Shown: piece by piece, positions 27,370 to 35,177 of the stretch
Layout: each line of letters begins with the position of its first letter
How positions within the stretch are numbered: position 1 is the first letter of the stretch
Source of the DNA: Calidifontibacillus erzurumensis
Lineage (GTDB): Bacteria > Bacillota > Bacilli > Bacillales > Bacillaceae_J
Length of the DNA stretch: 64,000 bases
Assembly: GCF_013303125.1 (NCBI RefSeq)
Contig: NZ_JABTTE010000002.1
Location: forward strand, 62,001-126,000
Reading direction: 5' to 3'
Position numbers and translations under genes: made by a program
Notes under the pieces: model-generated
The model's input: the letters and a program-made list of their open reading frames with translations, nothing else
Database searches by the model: none
What the model was told of the DNA's origin: nothing

Positions 27370-27919
27370 GCCACAACTTCAAACTGAAAATCAGGAGATT
27401 CAAGTGCAGTCGCCTCTTGAAACATTTGTTCAAGGGCTAGAGAGATGTACTGTTTGGCTTAACATTATTCTCCACAAAATTTCAAGTGTCTTTTTGATGG
27501 TATTAATGTTTTTAACCGCAGCAGATGTAGCTGGACGCTATTTTTTCAATAAACCGATTACCGGAACATATGAATTAACAGCGTTGCTTCTTGCCATCAT
27601 GGTTTTCTTTAGCATGGGTACAGGACAAATTTACAAAAACCATATAGAAATTGACTTTTTTACAAAAAAATTTTCTGAACCAACGCAACAAGCGTTACGA
27701 AATATTTTCTCCTTTGTTTTATTTGTATTACTCGCTCTAATGGCTTGGCAGTTGTATAACTTTACAGTGCGGATATGGGCCAGCGGGGAAACGAGCGGTG
27801 ACCTAGGTATACCTTTATATTTGATTACAGGTTTCTCAATTATTGGTGTTATTGCATTTGCATTGACTTTACTATTAGATAGTCTTCAAGCATTTCTTAA
27901 GGCGGTGAATAGCAAATGA
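27362..27919 (+). CDS. TRAP transporter small permease (DctQ family)
   Basis: A 185-residue four-helix membrane protein of the DctQ family, the small permease subunit. The hallmark FLTAADVAGRYFFNKPITGT is at residues 56-75, and four hydrophobic spans follow the usual layout. It overlaps dctP at its start and dctM at its end (ATGA), which couples the three genes. Confidence 0.9.
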   Translation: MNEPQLQTENQEIQVQSPLETFVQGLERCTVWLNIILHKISSVFLMVLMFLTAADVAGRYFFNKPITGTYELTALLLAIMVFFSMGTGQIYKNHIEIDFFTKKFSEPTQQALRNIFSFVLFVLLALMAWQLYNFTVRIWASGETSGDLGIPLYLITGFSIIGVIAFALTLLLDSLQAFLKAVNSK

Positions 27920-29220
27920 GTCCAGAATTAATTGGAGTATTAGGGCTTATTATATTGCTTGTGCTAATTTTTCTGCGTGTACCTGTTGGCTTAGCTTTGT
28001 TTTTGGTTGGTTTTTTAGGCGTTTCGTTAATCACAAGAGGTGATGTAGGACTTGCGCAATTGTCAATGGCAGCTTTTGGAACAGCCAATGATTACAACCT
28101 TAGTGTAATTCCGCTATTTATTTTAATGGGAATGTTTTTATCGTATTCCGGTTTAGGAAAAGAATTGTTTAGTGCAGTCAATGCATGGTTTGGGCGATTC
28201 CGTGGTGGCCTTGCGATTGCGACAATCGGAGCTTCCTCCATTTTTGCTTCTATTTCCGGATCTTCCAACGCAACAACAGCAACAATAGCACGCGTGAGTA
28301 TTCCGGAGATGAACAAGTATAATTATAAAACAACTTTTTCAACCGCTGCGGTTGCGGCTGGAGGAACATTAGGCTCGTTAATTCCGCCAAGTGTTATATT
28401 GATTATTTATGGGGCACTGACAAATGTGCCAATTGGTTCATTATTAATCGGTGGCTTTGTTCCTGGGCTTTTATTAACATTATTATTTATCCTTTTAGTT
28501 CATTTTCAAGTGCGCTTAAATCCTTCAATAGCACCAATACAAGCAGAACCTGTGACATTAAAAGAGAAAATGATTTCATTGAAGGCAATTTGGCCGTTTT
28601 TGCTAATCTTTTTAATTAGTATTGGTGGCATTTATTTAGGCGTGTTTACACCTAGTGAAGCGGGTGGCATCGGAGCGATCCTTGCATTTTTTGTAACAAT
28701 TATCATGCGCAGGTTAAGTTTTAAAAATTTAATTGATTCTCTTGACGAGACGCTGCGATTGACAGTAATGATTTTTCTTATTTTTATCGGCGCAAATTTA
28801 TTTGGCAGCTTTTTAGCATTAAGCCGTATTCCGGCCCATTTAACGAATGCTGTCGTTTCCATTGATGTATCAAAATACTTAATATTAGCGTTAATTTTAA
28901 TTGTGTATATGTTTTTGGGAATGTTTTTAGAAGGAATCGCCATTATGACGTTAACATTGCCAATTGTATATCCAATAATTACTTCTTTAGGGTTTGACGG
29001 CTTGTGGTTTGGTATCATTATGGTTATTATGATTAACATTGGTGTATTAACGCCACCATTAGGCTTGAGTGTTTATATTATTAGCGGTATTGTTAGAGAT
29101 GTACCGATTGAGCAAATATTTAGAGGCGTTATTCCAGCAATTTGTATTATGGTGGCTTTTACAGTTCTATTAATCGTTTTTCCAGAAATTATAACATTTT
29201 TGCCTTCATTAGCAAAATAG
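27916..29220 (+). CDS. TRAP transporter large permease (DctM family)
   Basis: A 434-residue large TRAP permease with about 12 hydrophobic spans. Family marks include the SASISGSSNATTATIARV-like region near residue 118 and AAVAAGGTLGSLIPPSVIL near 145, and FTPSEAGGIGA near 250. It overlaps the DctQ gene by four bases and ends the operon at a terminator. The paralogous large permease at 36821 has the same length. Confidence 0.92.
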   Translation: MSPELIGVLGLIILLVLIFLRVPVGLALFLVGFLGVSLITRGDVGLAQLSMAAFGTANDYNLSVIPLFILMGMFLSYSGLGKELFSAVNAWFGRFRGGLAIATIGASSIFASISGSSNATTATIARVSIPEMNKYNYKTTFSTAAVAAGGTLGSLIPPSVILIIYGALTNVPIGSLLIGGFVPGLLLTLLFILLVHFQVRLNPSIAPIQAEPVTLKEKMISLKAIWPFLLIFLISIGGIYLGVFTPSEAGGIGAILAFFVTIIMRRLSFKNLIDSLDETLRLTVMIFLIFIGANLFGSFLALSRIPAHLTNAVVSIDVSKYLILALILIVYMFLGMFLEGIAIMTLTLPIVYPIITSLGFDGLWFGIIMVIMINIGVLTPPLGLSVYIISGIVRDVPIEQIFRGVIPAICIMVAFTVLLIVFPEIITFLPSLAK

Positions 29221-29276
29221 CGAAATAAAAGGACAGAAAATGTACCTTTGTCCCGTATTTTACGGTGCAAAAGTAA

Positions 29277-29323
29277 GCTCCTCAAAACTGCGTTCTAATC
29301 GCGTTTGTGAGGAGTTTTTTTAT
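29277..29323 (+). terminator. Terminator of the first TRAP operon
   Basis: CTCCTCAAAACTGCG pairs with CGCGTTTGTGAGGAG (a few mismatches), followed by seven T. Confidence 0.82.
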
Positions 29324-29398
29324 AGATTTTCTTAAATAATAACAAAGTGATTCAAGTGTTGTGCAATAAAGATTTAATTCTGAGCAAAAAGTATAAAT

Positions 29399-29417
29399 GG
29401 TTGCATATAAAGTAACA
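29399..29417. promoter_or_regulatory. IclR-type operator with no gene downstream
   Basis: GGTTGCATATAAAGTAACA differs from the site at 17896 mainly at one arm base. The next 280 bases on the plus strand hold no coding frame and end in a strong terminator (29664); the minus-strand gene further on is convergent. A TATGAT/GATAAT -10-like sequence is at 29470-29478. Confidence 0.55.
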
Positions 29418-29549
29418 CATCACTTTTTTAGATATGGAAACTCATTTTCTATTTCGATCAGGCAGTGTGTATGATAATAGAAAAGTTGTAAAGAAAAGGC
29501 AATTTGTTGTTCACTTAATCTCTGTTTAGAGGACTTTAAAACATCCAAA

Positions 29550-29664
29550 CAGAATTCTGAATTGTGGTAATAGACAACAATTTTCTGAAGTGGTGGGGCT
29601 CCGCTAAAAAAGAGAAACAGGGAATTGGAGAACTCACTGTTTTCTCAATTCCCTGGTTTTTTTT
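29550..29664. repeat. Dispersed repeat copy 2, ending in a terminator hairpin
   Basis: Same-orientation counterpart of 23359-23484. It ends in a long hairpin (CAGGGAATTGGAGAA with TTCTCAATTCCCTG) and eight T. The hairpin also serves as terminator of the minus-strand transporter gene that ends at 29702. The two copies bracket the decarboxylase-dioxygenase-TRAP segment. Confidence 0.55.
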
Positions 29665-29701
29665 GTACTTTTTTAGACAAGCTTCACCTTATTTTTGATA
29701 A

Positions 29702-30370
29702 TTACATATTTTCTGCAACTTTTATTGCCTTTTTGTTTTTCACTTCAATAGGTCCTTTTGCAATAAGTCCTAACGGTTTTCCAAGAGAAAGGACTGTTCT
29801 GCCAAAGAAGTTATTTAAGAATGTTGCTCCACATAGGTAGAAGCCTAATAAAGAGATTAAAAATTCTGTATATGCAGCAATCGTAGCGAATAATTCATGA
29901 TTAATGCCTAGTGTTGCCATTCCTAATGAGAAGAATAAAATATTGATTAGAACTAAAATTGCAGCCATTACAGTGTGTATTTCAAATGCAGCAACCATTA
30001 TAAAAAGAGAAAAAATCATATAACCGAAAAATGCAACAGCTAATTGGCGTGGATCTGCAGCTGGACTTAATTCACCAATCCATCCTAAACTAATTGCCCA
30101 GTGAGCGGCAACGCCCATCCAAAACAATCCGTAAATTCCTAAAGCAATTGCACCGAAATAATTATTGTTTTTAAAATCAATAATTGATGCCCAAATTTGT
30201 GCTAGCGACCCTAAAAAAATCGCCCAAGGAAGAACGTATTCCACACCTGTCGTCCATCCCATTTTCTGTGAAGCGGCTACTAATGTTACTATTGCCAGAC
30301 CAAAAACACCAAGTGCGGTTGGGTCCGACATTTTTACCTTTACTTCTGTAATAGTCCCCATGTTTTCCAT
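29702..30370 (-). CDS. Acetate uptake transporter family protein (GPR1/FUN34/YaaH, SatP-like)
   Basis: A 222-residue membrane protein with six predicted spans of the AceTr family, which carries acetate or succinate with protons. The N-terminal family motif NPxPLGL appears as DPTALGVFGLAIV, so the second proline is missing. The central SPAADPRQLAVAFFGYMIFS region and the C-terminal half also follow the family. It is transcribed away from the HPA module and ends in the hairpin at 29620-29664. Related proteins often sit by acetamidase genes; here the substrate is open, perhaps acetate or an aromatic breakdown acid. The ATG is preceded by AAAGGGGAGC on the minus strand. Confidence 0.82.
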   Translation of the reverse strand: MENMGTITEVKVKMSDPTALGVFGLAIVTLVAASQKMGWTTGVEYVLPWAIFLGSLAQIWASIIDFKNNNYFGAIALGIYGLFWMGVAAHWAISLGWIGELSPAADPRQLAVAFFGYMIFSLFIMVAAFEIHTVMAAILVLINILFFSLGMATLGINHELFATIAAYTEFLISLLGFYLCGATFLNNFFGRTVLSLGKPLGLIAKGPIEVKNKKAIKVAENM

Positions 30371-31021
30371 TCCTCAGCTCCCCTTTACTTTATTGATATA
30401 TAACACCTCCTCATTATAAAGGATGTTTTTATATAACACCTTACAAATTATTATCTTTGTATTTTAAAAAAATGCTATATTTTCGGAAAATTATTACTTG
30501 TACAAATAAAAGAGCAAGATTCTGTACTATATTTATAAAATAGTGCTGTATCATAAATATGGATCTGTAATATTTCATTTAAAGTTTTACAGCGGGTGGA
30601 CGCTTTTTGTGGACGTGACTTGTGCTTTATCACGCTTGTGCTCCTACTGGGGCTGAACAAGTGAAAGGAAGTAAACCAATACCTAAGAAATTTTCCATCA
30701 CTCTTTTTTTAAAGTTTTTCATTTGTGATACGTTACATTGTGAATTTCTAACATAATAAGACCTTAAATTTTTCAAAAAAAAGTAATTTTTTTATAATAT
30801 TATTAAACTATCTTGCAACATAAATTTTACTCAAAAAATAGATTACGAATATTTCTACAAAAAGCGATCTAATTTTCCGATTCCTACGAGAATTAAGACT
30901 AAAAACGAAGGGGTATTTTCTCTAGCACTATTTTGTGTATTCGTAGAAAAAAATTTAAAATAAAGGAAATAAAAATTAAAAAACAATATAATATACATAT
31001 TATTCGAAAATTTATAAACAT
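30371..31021. other. Long intergenic region with a small GC-richer island
   Basis: It must hold the minus-strand transporter promoter and the thioesterase promoter. A locally GC-richer segment at about 30590-30660 (containing GCGGGTGGACGC and GTGGACGTGACTTGTGC) stands out from the AT-rich surroundings and may be a remnant of a repeat; I cannot identify it. No coding frame is supported. Confidence 0.4.
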
Positions 31022-31036
31022 TAGGAGGCGTTATAA

Positions 31037-31462
31037 GTGAAAATATTCCAGCCACAAGATTTAGTTGAGGTAGCAACAAAAGGAAAAATACCGCCAAATT
31101 GTGATATAACATTGCAGCTGACACCAACCGTTGCTGAAAATGGTGTTGCTAGAGGAGTTTGGAAGGTAGATGAAAAATTTATTAACGGAAATGGTGTTGT
31201 GATGGGAGGGTACCTTGCTGCTGCAGCTGATACAATGATGGCTTATGCGATCGCTTCAAAATTGAGTAAAGGCTTAGTGTTTACAACAATCGATTTACAT
31301 ACGACCTTTCATAGGCCGGCGACAATTGGCGAAATCGAAGTTGAAGCAAGGGTAGAAAGAATGGGAAAAAGGGTTGCATATCTTGTTGCAGATGTCATTC
31401 AAAATGAAAAAAAGGTGGTAAGTGCTGTTTCTTCTGTTATGATTTTGGAAAAACAAGATTAA
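31037..31462 (+). CDS. PaaI-type hotdog-fold thioesterase
   Basis: A 141-residue hotdog-fold protein of the PaaI/YbgC-like group. The helix region reads GNGVVMGGYLAAAADTMMAYAI (given here for its G-G and Asp positions), equal to the HGG-xxF-x-LAD motif with Met in place of His; the core continues FTTIDLHTTFHRPATIGEIE. GTG start, 8 bases after TAGGAGG. It lies alone before a terminator, at the edge of the HPA module. The substrate, probably an aryl- or acyl-CoA ester, is not known. Confidence 0.78.
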   Translation: MKIFQPQDLVEVATKGKIPPNCDITLQLTPTVAENGVARGVWKVDEKFINGNGVVMGGYLAAAADTMMAYAIASKLSKGLVFTTIDLHTTFHRPATIGEIEVEARVERMGKRVAYLVADVIQNEKKVVSAVSSVMILEKQD

Positions 31463-31472
31463 TAGGTATTTT

Positions 31473-31515
31473 TAGCCAATGGCATAACTAATTTAGCGGC
31501 CATTGGCTTTTTTTA
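31473..31515 (+). terminator. Terminator after the thioesterase gene
   Basis: AGCCAATGGC and GCCATTGGCT, perfect 10-base stems, followed by seven T. Confidence 0.88.
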
Positions 31516-31530
31516 TAAAATTCAAAAAAT

Positions 31531-31588
31531 AATCATATACGATTTTATAAAAAAGTATTGAAATCATATATGATTTGGTATATGATTC
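31531..31588 (+). promoter_or_regulatory. GntR-type operator/promoter of the aldolase-hpaE operon
   Basis: TTGAAA (31558) and TATGAT (31581) are spaced by 17 bases. The perfect palindrome AATCATATATGATT (31562-31575) overlaps the -35 box and fills the spacer, and the right half-site GTATATGATT overlaps the -10 box. An extra near copy, AATCATATACGATT, is at 31531-31544. The 30-base promoter core is identical to that at 47248. Confidence 0.85.
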
Positions 31589-31652
31589 AATTATGAAACT
31601 ATTAATAAATTTTAATAAATTAATTATTTGAATAGAAAGGATGGAATTATTC

Positions 31653-32573
31653 ATGTATTCAGAAGTGAAAAAAAGATTAAGAGGTTCTATTGCACCTATT
31701 ATTACACCTTTTCATGAAGACTACTCAATCGATTTTGAAACACAAGAGAAATTAATAAACTGGCATATTGAAAGCGGTAGCCATGCGATTTCTGTATGTG
31801 GAACAACTGGGGAACCTGCATCATTAACAACTGAAGAGCGCGTAAAAGTAATGGAAAATGCTGCAAGAGTTATAAATGGAAGAGTTCCGTTCGTTCCAGG
31901 AACAGGATCTACAAATTATGATGAAACTATATATTTGACGAAAAAAGCAAAAGAACTTGGTGCAGATGCAGCATTAATTATCGTTCCATATTACAATAAA
32001 CCTTCACAACATGCACTTTACAAACATTACAAATCAATTGCGGAAACAGTTGATATTCCGATCATTGTTTACAATATCCCTGGAAGAACAGCAGTGAATC
32101 TCCATGTTGATACATTAGCTGCCCTTGTTAGAGACGTTCCTCAAATCATTGGGGTTAAAGAATCAAACAAAGATTTCGAACATGTTAATCGTGTGTTGTT
32201 AAAATGTGGAAGAGACTTTAATTTGTATTCAGGTATTGAATTGCTATGTTATCCAATGTTAGCTATTGGTGGAGCTGGTCATATTAGTGCAACTGCAAAC
32301 GTATGTCCAAAAGAAGTTGCTCAATTATACAATGATTGGGTTTCTGGCAATATTCAAGCTGCATTAGACCACCATTTTGAATTGATGGAATTAAATGATG
32401 TATTGTTTGAAGATACGAACCCAGCTCCATTAAAAGTTGCATTAGGATTGATGGGTAAAGCGAAACCAGTTTTACGTAGACCTATGGATCTTCCAACACC
32501 TGAATTGCAAGAAAAAATCCGTAGAGTTTTATCAAAACATGTACAACTTCCAGATCATGCGGCAACAAAATAA
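31653..32573 (+). CDS. DapA-family class I aldolase, probable 2,4-dihydroxyhept-2-ene-1,7-dioate aldolase
   Basis: A 306-residue DHDPS/N-acetylneuraminate lyase-family TIM barrel. Schiff-base Lys169 lies in IIGVKESNKD, Tyr140 in IIVYNIPGRTAVN and the TTGE turn at 51-54, all as in DapA. It is first in a two-gene operon with HpaE behind an HPA-module promoter, so lysine synthesis is unlikely. The HPA pathway ends with an aldol split giving pyruvate and succinic semialdehyde, done by HpaI (a different fold family, HpcH/HpaI) in E. coli; no HpaI is in the window. This protein is the best candidate for that step. The ATG at 31653 (8 bases after GAAAGGATGG) is preferred over 31641. Confidence 0.75.
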   Translation: MYSEVKKRLRGSIAPIITPFHEDYSIDFETQEKLINWHIESGSHAISVCGTTGEPASLTTEERVKVMENAARVINGRVPFVPGTGSTNYDETIYLTKKAKELGADAALIIVPYYNKPSQHALYKHYKSIAETVDIPIIVYNIPGRTAVNLHVDTLAALVRDVPQIIGVKESNKDFEHVNRVLLKCGRDFNLYSGIELLCYPMLAIGGAGHISATANVCPKEVAQLYNDWVSGNIQAALDHHFELMELNDVLFEDTNPAPLKVALGLMGKAKPVLRRPMDLPTPELQEKIRRVLSKHVQLPDHAATK

Positions 32574-32629
32574 AATTTTAGGTCCGATTGAAAGATTTGA
32601 AAATTGGACGAAAAAGGGATGTGAAAAGG

Positions 32630-34141
32630 ATGAAAAGTCAAACAGTTGCTTCAAATGTAGAGTTTAAGCATAAACAATTGGAAGATATTCAATTGTTTAT
32701 TAATGGTGAGTTTGTAGATGCTGAATCAGGTGCTACTTTCGAAAATATAAATCCTTTTACAAATACGGTCATCAACCATATCGCAGAAGGCCGTAAAGAG
32801 GATATGAATAAAGCGATTGCCGCTGCTAAAGAAGCCTTTGAAAATGGACCTTGGTCCAAGATGAAACTAAAAGAACGTGTAAAATATATTTATAAAATTG
32901 CTGATTTAATTGATGAAGCAAATGATGAAATCGCTTTTTTAGAATCTTTAGATACAGGGCTTCCTATCAGCCAAACTAGAAATCAAGCAGCCAGAGCAGC
33001 TGAAAATTTCCGTTTCTATGCGAAAATGGTAGAGACAAAACATAATGAACTGTTTCCTGTAGATGACGAATTTATTAACTATACATTATATAAACCATTA
33101 GGAGTTGTCGGATTAATTACTCCGTGGAATGCACCGTTTATGTTAGAAACATGGAAAGTTGCACCAGCTCTTGCAACTGGTAATACAGTCATTTTAAAGC
33201 CGGCTGAGTTATCACCACTAACAGCAAACAAGCTTGCTGAAATTATTGATAAAGCAGGCTTACCTAAAGGTGTGTTTAATGTTGTCCACGGATTCGGTGA
33301 AACGGCTGGTGCAGCTCTTGTAGCTCATCCAGATGTAAAGGGTGTTTCATTTACAGGTGAGACAACAACAGGTTCCATTATTATTAAAAATGCTGCAGAT
33401 ACATTAAAGAAAACATCTATGGAATTAGGAGGTAAGTCTCCTCTAATCGTTTTTGAAGATGCAGATCTTGATCGTGCACTAGATGCAGCAATTTGGGGAA
33501 TTTTCTCATTTAATGGTGAGCGTTGTACATCTAATTCCCGTGTATTTCTTCACAAGAACATTAAAGATAAGTTTGTTGCAGCCTTAAAAGAACGAGTACA
33601 AAAGATTAAAATCGGCGACCCAATGGATTCTTCAACCCAGCTTGGTCCATTAATTGAAAAAGGTCACTTTAACAAAGTGAAAGGTTATATTGAACTTGCG
33701 AAAGAAGAAGGTTGTGAAGTCGTACAAGGAACTGTACCGGAAGATTTTAAGGCTGGAAATTTTGTACCGCCAACTTTGTTATTAAACGCTAAAAACGATA
33801 TGAGAGTTTGTCAGGAAGAAATCTTTGGACCAGTCATGGCCGTAATCGAATTTGAAGATGAAGAAGAAGTGATTAAAGCGGCTAATGATGTTAGATACGG
33901 TCTTGCAGGATTTGTATGGACAAACGACATTAAGCGAGCACATCGTGTTGCAAACCAAATTGAAGCAGGTATGATTTGGATTAATGCACAAAATGTCCGC
34001 GATCTTCGCATTCCTTTCGGAGGTATGAAAGACAGTGGCCTTGGTCGCGAAGGCGGTCACTATGCTTTTGAATTTTATACAGAACCAAAAGTCATCCATG
34101 TTGCGATTGGAGATCATCATATCCCGCAATTTGGAAAGTAA
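32630..34141 (+). CDS. hpaE: 5-carboxymethyl-2-hydroxymuconate semialdehyde dehydrogenase
   Basis: A 503-residue aldehyde dehydrogenase of the HpaE type, which oxidises the ring-opened semialdehyde of homoprotocatechuate with NAD. Catalytic Cys299 lies in FNGERCTSNSRVFLH and the Glu in SMELGGKSPLIVFED; the C-terminal IPFGGMKDSGLGREGG is typical. The ATG at 32630 is chosen over an in-frame TTG at 32588, as AAAGGG lies 11 bases upstream and the extra residues are not family-like. It follows the DapA-type aldolase gene by 56 bases and ends at a terminator. Neighbouring HPA genes make HpaE the clear role rather than a general betaine aldehyde dehydrogenase. Confidence 0.9.
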   Translation: MKSQTVASNVEFKHKQLEDIQLFINGEFVDAESGATFENINPFTNTVINHIAEGRKEDMNKAIAAAKEAFENGPWSKMKLKERVKYIYKIADLIDEANDEIAFLESLDTGLPISQTRNQAARAAENFRFYAKMVETKHNELFPVDDEFINYTLYKPLGVVGLITPWNAPFMLETWKVAPALATGNTVILKPAELSPLTANKLAEIIDKAGLPKGVFNVVHGFGETAGAALVAHPDVKGVSFTGETTTGSIIIKNAADTLKKTSMELGGKSPLIVFEDADLDRALDAAIWGIFSFNGERCTSNSRVFLHKNIKDKFVAALKERVQKIKIGDPMDSSTQLGPLIEKGHFNKVKGYIELAKEEGCEVVQGTVPEDFKAGNFVPPTLLLNAKNDMRVCQEEIFGPVMAVIEFEDEEEVIKAANDVRYGLAGFVWTNDIKRAHRVANQIEAGMIWINAQNVRDLRIPFGGMKDSGLGREGGHYAFEFYTEPKVIHVAIGDHHIPQFGK

Positions 34142-34147
34142 TAGCAA

Positions 34148-34186
34148 TATAAGGTTGGAGAGAAATTTCTCTCTAACCTTGTTTAA
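34148..34186 (+). terminator. Terminator after hpaE
   Basis: AAGGTTGGAGAGAAA and TTTCTCTCTAACCTT form a nearly perfect stem with no real loop space beyond the centre, followed by a short T-containing tail. Confidence 0.75.
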
Positions 34187-34256
34187 ACTATTGTTTACAC
34201 TAAAAACAAAGTGTTAAATATTAAAAGTTTTCTACAAAAAAATGTATAAAAAAGTG

Positions 34257-34287
34257 TTGTAATCATATATGATTTAGTATATGATTT
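34257..34287 (+). promoter_or_regulatory. GntR-type operator/promoter of the first GntR gene
   Basis: TTGTAA (34257) and TATGAT (34280) with a 17-base spacer; AATCATATATGATT and GTATATGATT are placed exactly as in the promoters at 31558 and 47248. This implies that the regulator controls its own gene. Confidence 0.83.
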
Positions 34288-34342
34288 AAGTAACGAATAC
34301 CAATCTATTGTTGGAGGTGAAAAGCCTGTTATTGAGGAATAG

Positions 34343-35035
34343 ATGGTGAAAAAAAACAGTAATGTAAAGAAGTTACCAAAGACAACAATTAGTAAAACAC
34401 AGTATGCTTATGAGTATATAAGCACAAAAATACTAGATGGGGATTTTGTGCCAGGCCAGCGGATCATTATTGATCAAATTGCCAAAGAAATTGGAACGAG
34501 TACAATACCAATTCGGGAAGCGATCCGAAATCTTGAGTCAGATGGTTTAATAGAGTACAAGGCCTATAGCGGCGCAGTTGTAAGCGCTATAAATGAAACA
34601 GAATATATTGAAATTTTGTCGGTTATTTCTGTTTTAGAAGGTTATGCTTCAGCTTTAAGTGCCCGCAAATTAACAGAAAAAAATTTAAATGAATTAATGA
34701 AATTAAATGAACAAATGCATCAAGCATTGAAACAATTTGAATTTGAAAAGTTTAACCAACTCAATCGCAAATTTCACACGATTATTTTTGAAAAATGCGG
34801 CAATAACTTTTTGTTAGATGAAATTGAGCGTACACAACAACGTTTAGACCGAATTCGCCGTTCAATTTTTACTCTATTGCCGGAACGGGCACGTCAGTCT
34901 ATTGAAGAGCATCAACTGATCATTCAGCTGTTTAAAGAAAATGCCCCTTTATCGAAAATTGAAGAAGAGGTACGACAGCATCGTATTAATACAATCATTG
35001 CTTTTCAAAAGCAAATGAGGAACAAAAAGAATTAA
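34343..35035 (+). CDS. GntR-family (FadR/FCD) regulator of the HPA module, copy 1
   Basis: A 230-residue GntR-family protein: winged helix-turn-helix at about 18-85 (IAKEIGTSTIPIREAIRNLE) and an FCD ligand domain with His/Asp residues typical of metal-assisted acid binding. Most of its residues match the copy at 50774, including QRIIIDQ/QRIVIDQ and NLESDGLI. Its own promoter and four others in the module carry the same palindrome, so one or both copies are the likely repressor; the inducer may be HPA or a pathway intermediate. The ribosome binding site TGAGGA lies 4 bases before the ATG, which is rather close. Confidence 0.88.
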   Translation: MVKKNSNVKKLPKTTISKTQYAYEYISTKILDGDFVPGQRIIIDQIAKEIGTSTIPIREAIRNLESDGLIEYKAYSGAVVSAINETEYIEILSVISVLEGYASALSARKLTEKNLNELMKLNEQMHQALKQFEFEKFNQLNRKFHTIIFEKCGNNFLLDEIERTQQRLDRIRRSIFTLLPERARQSIEEHQLIIQLFKENAPLSKIEEEVRQHRINTIIAFQKQMRNKKN

Positions 35036-35104
35036 TTTATGTAATTGCAAGTTTAATATTCAGAATATATGGCATTTTCTTAACTATCGCAATTATAGGT
35101 TAGA

Positions 35105-35120
35105 ATGATAACGTTTTCAA
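35105..35120. promoter_or_regulatory. cre-like site before the second TRAP operon
   Basis: ATGATAACGTTTTCAA fits the CcpA consensus (TGATAACGTTTTCA core, one mismatch at most), 58 bases before the binding-protein start. It suggests catabolite repression of uptake. Confidence 0.55.
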
Positions 35121-35177
35121 ATTTTTTGATTTAAGTAATGATCTTAGAAAGAATTTCACGAAAAGGATGGAGATTAA

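Noticed and set aside
31531-31588. CRISPR-like or transposon end repeats at the ATATATGATT sequences
   Set aside because: The repeats are short, palindromic and always sit at promoter distance before genes, so they are operators.
31653-32573. Lysine-pathway dihydrodipicolinate synthase (dapA)
   Set aside because: The fold and active-site residues fit, but the gene is co-transcribed with hpaE behind an HPA-module promoter and no lysine genes are near.
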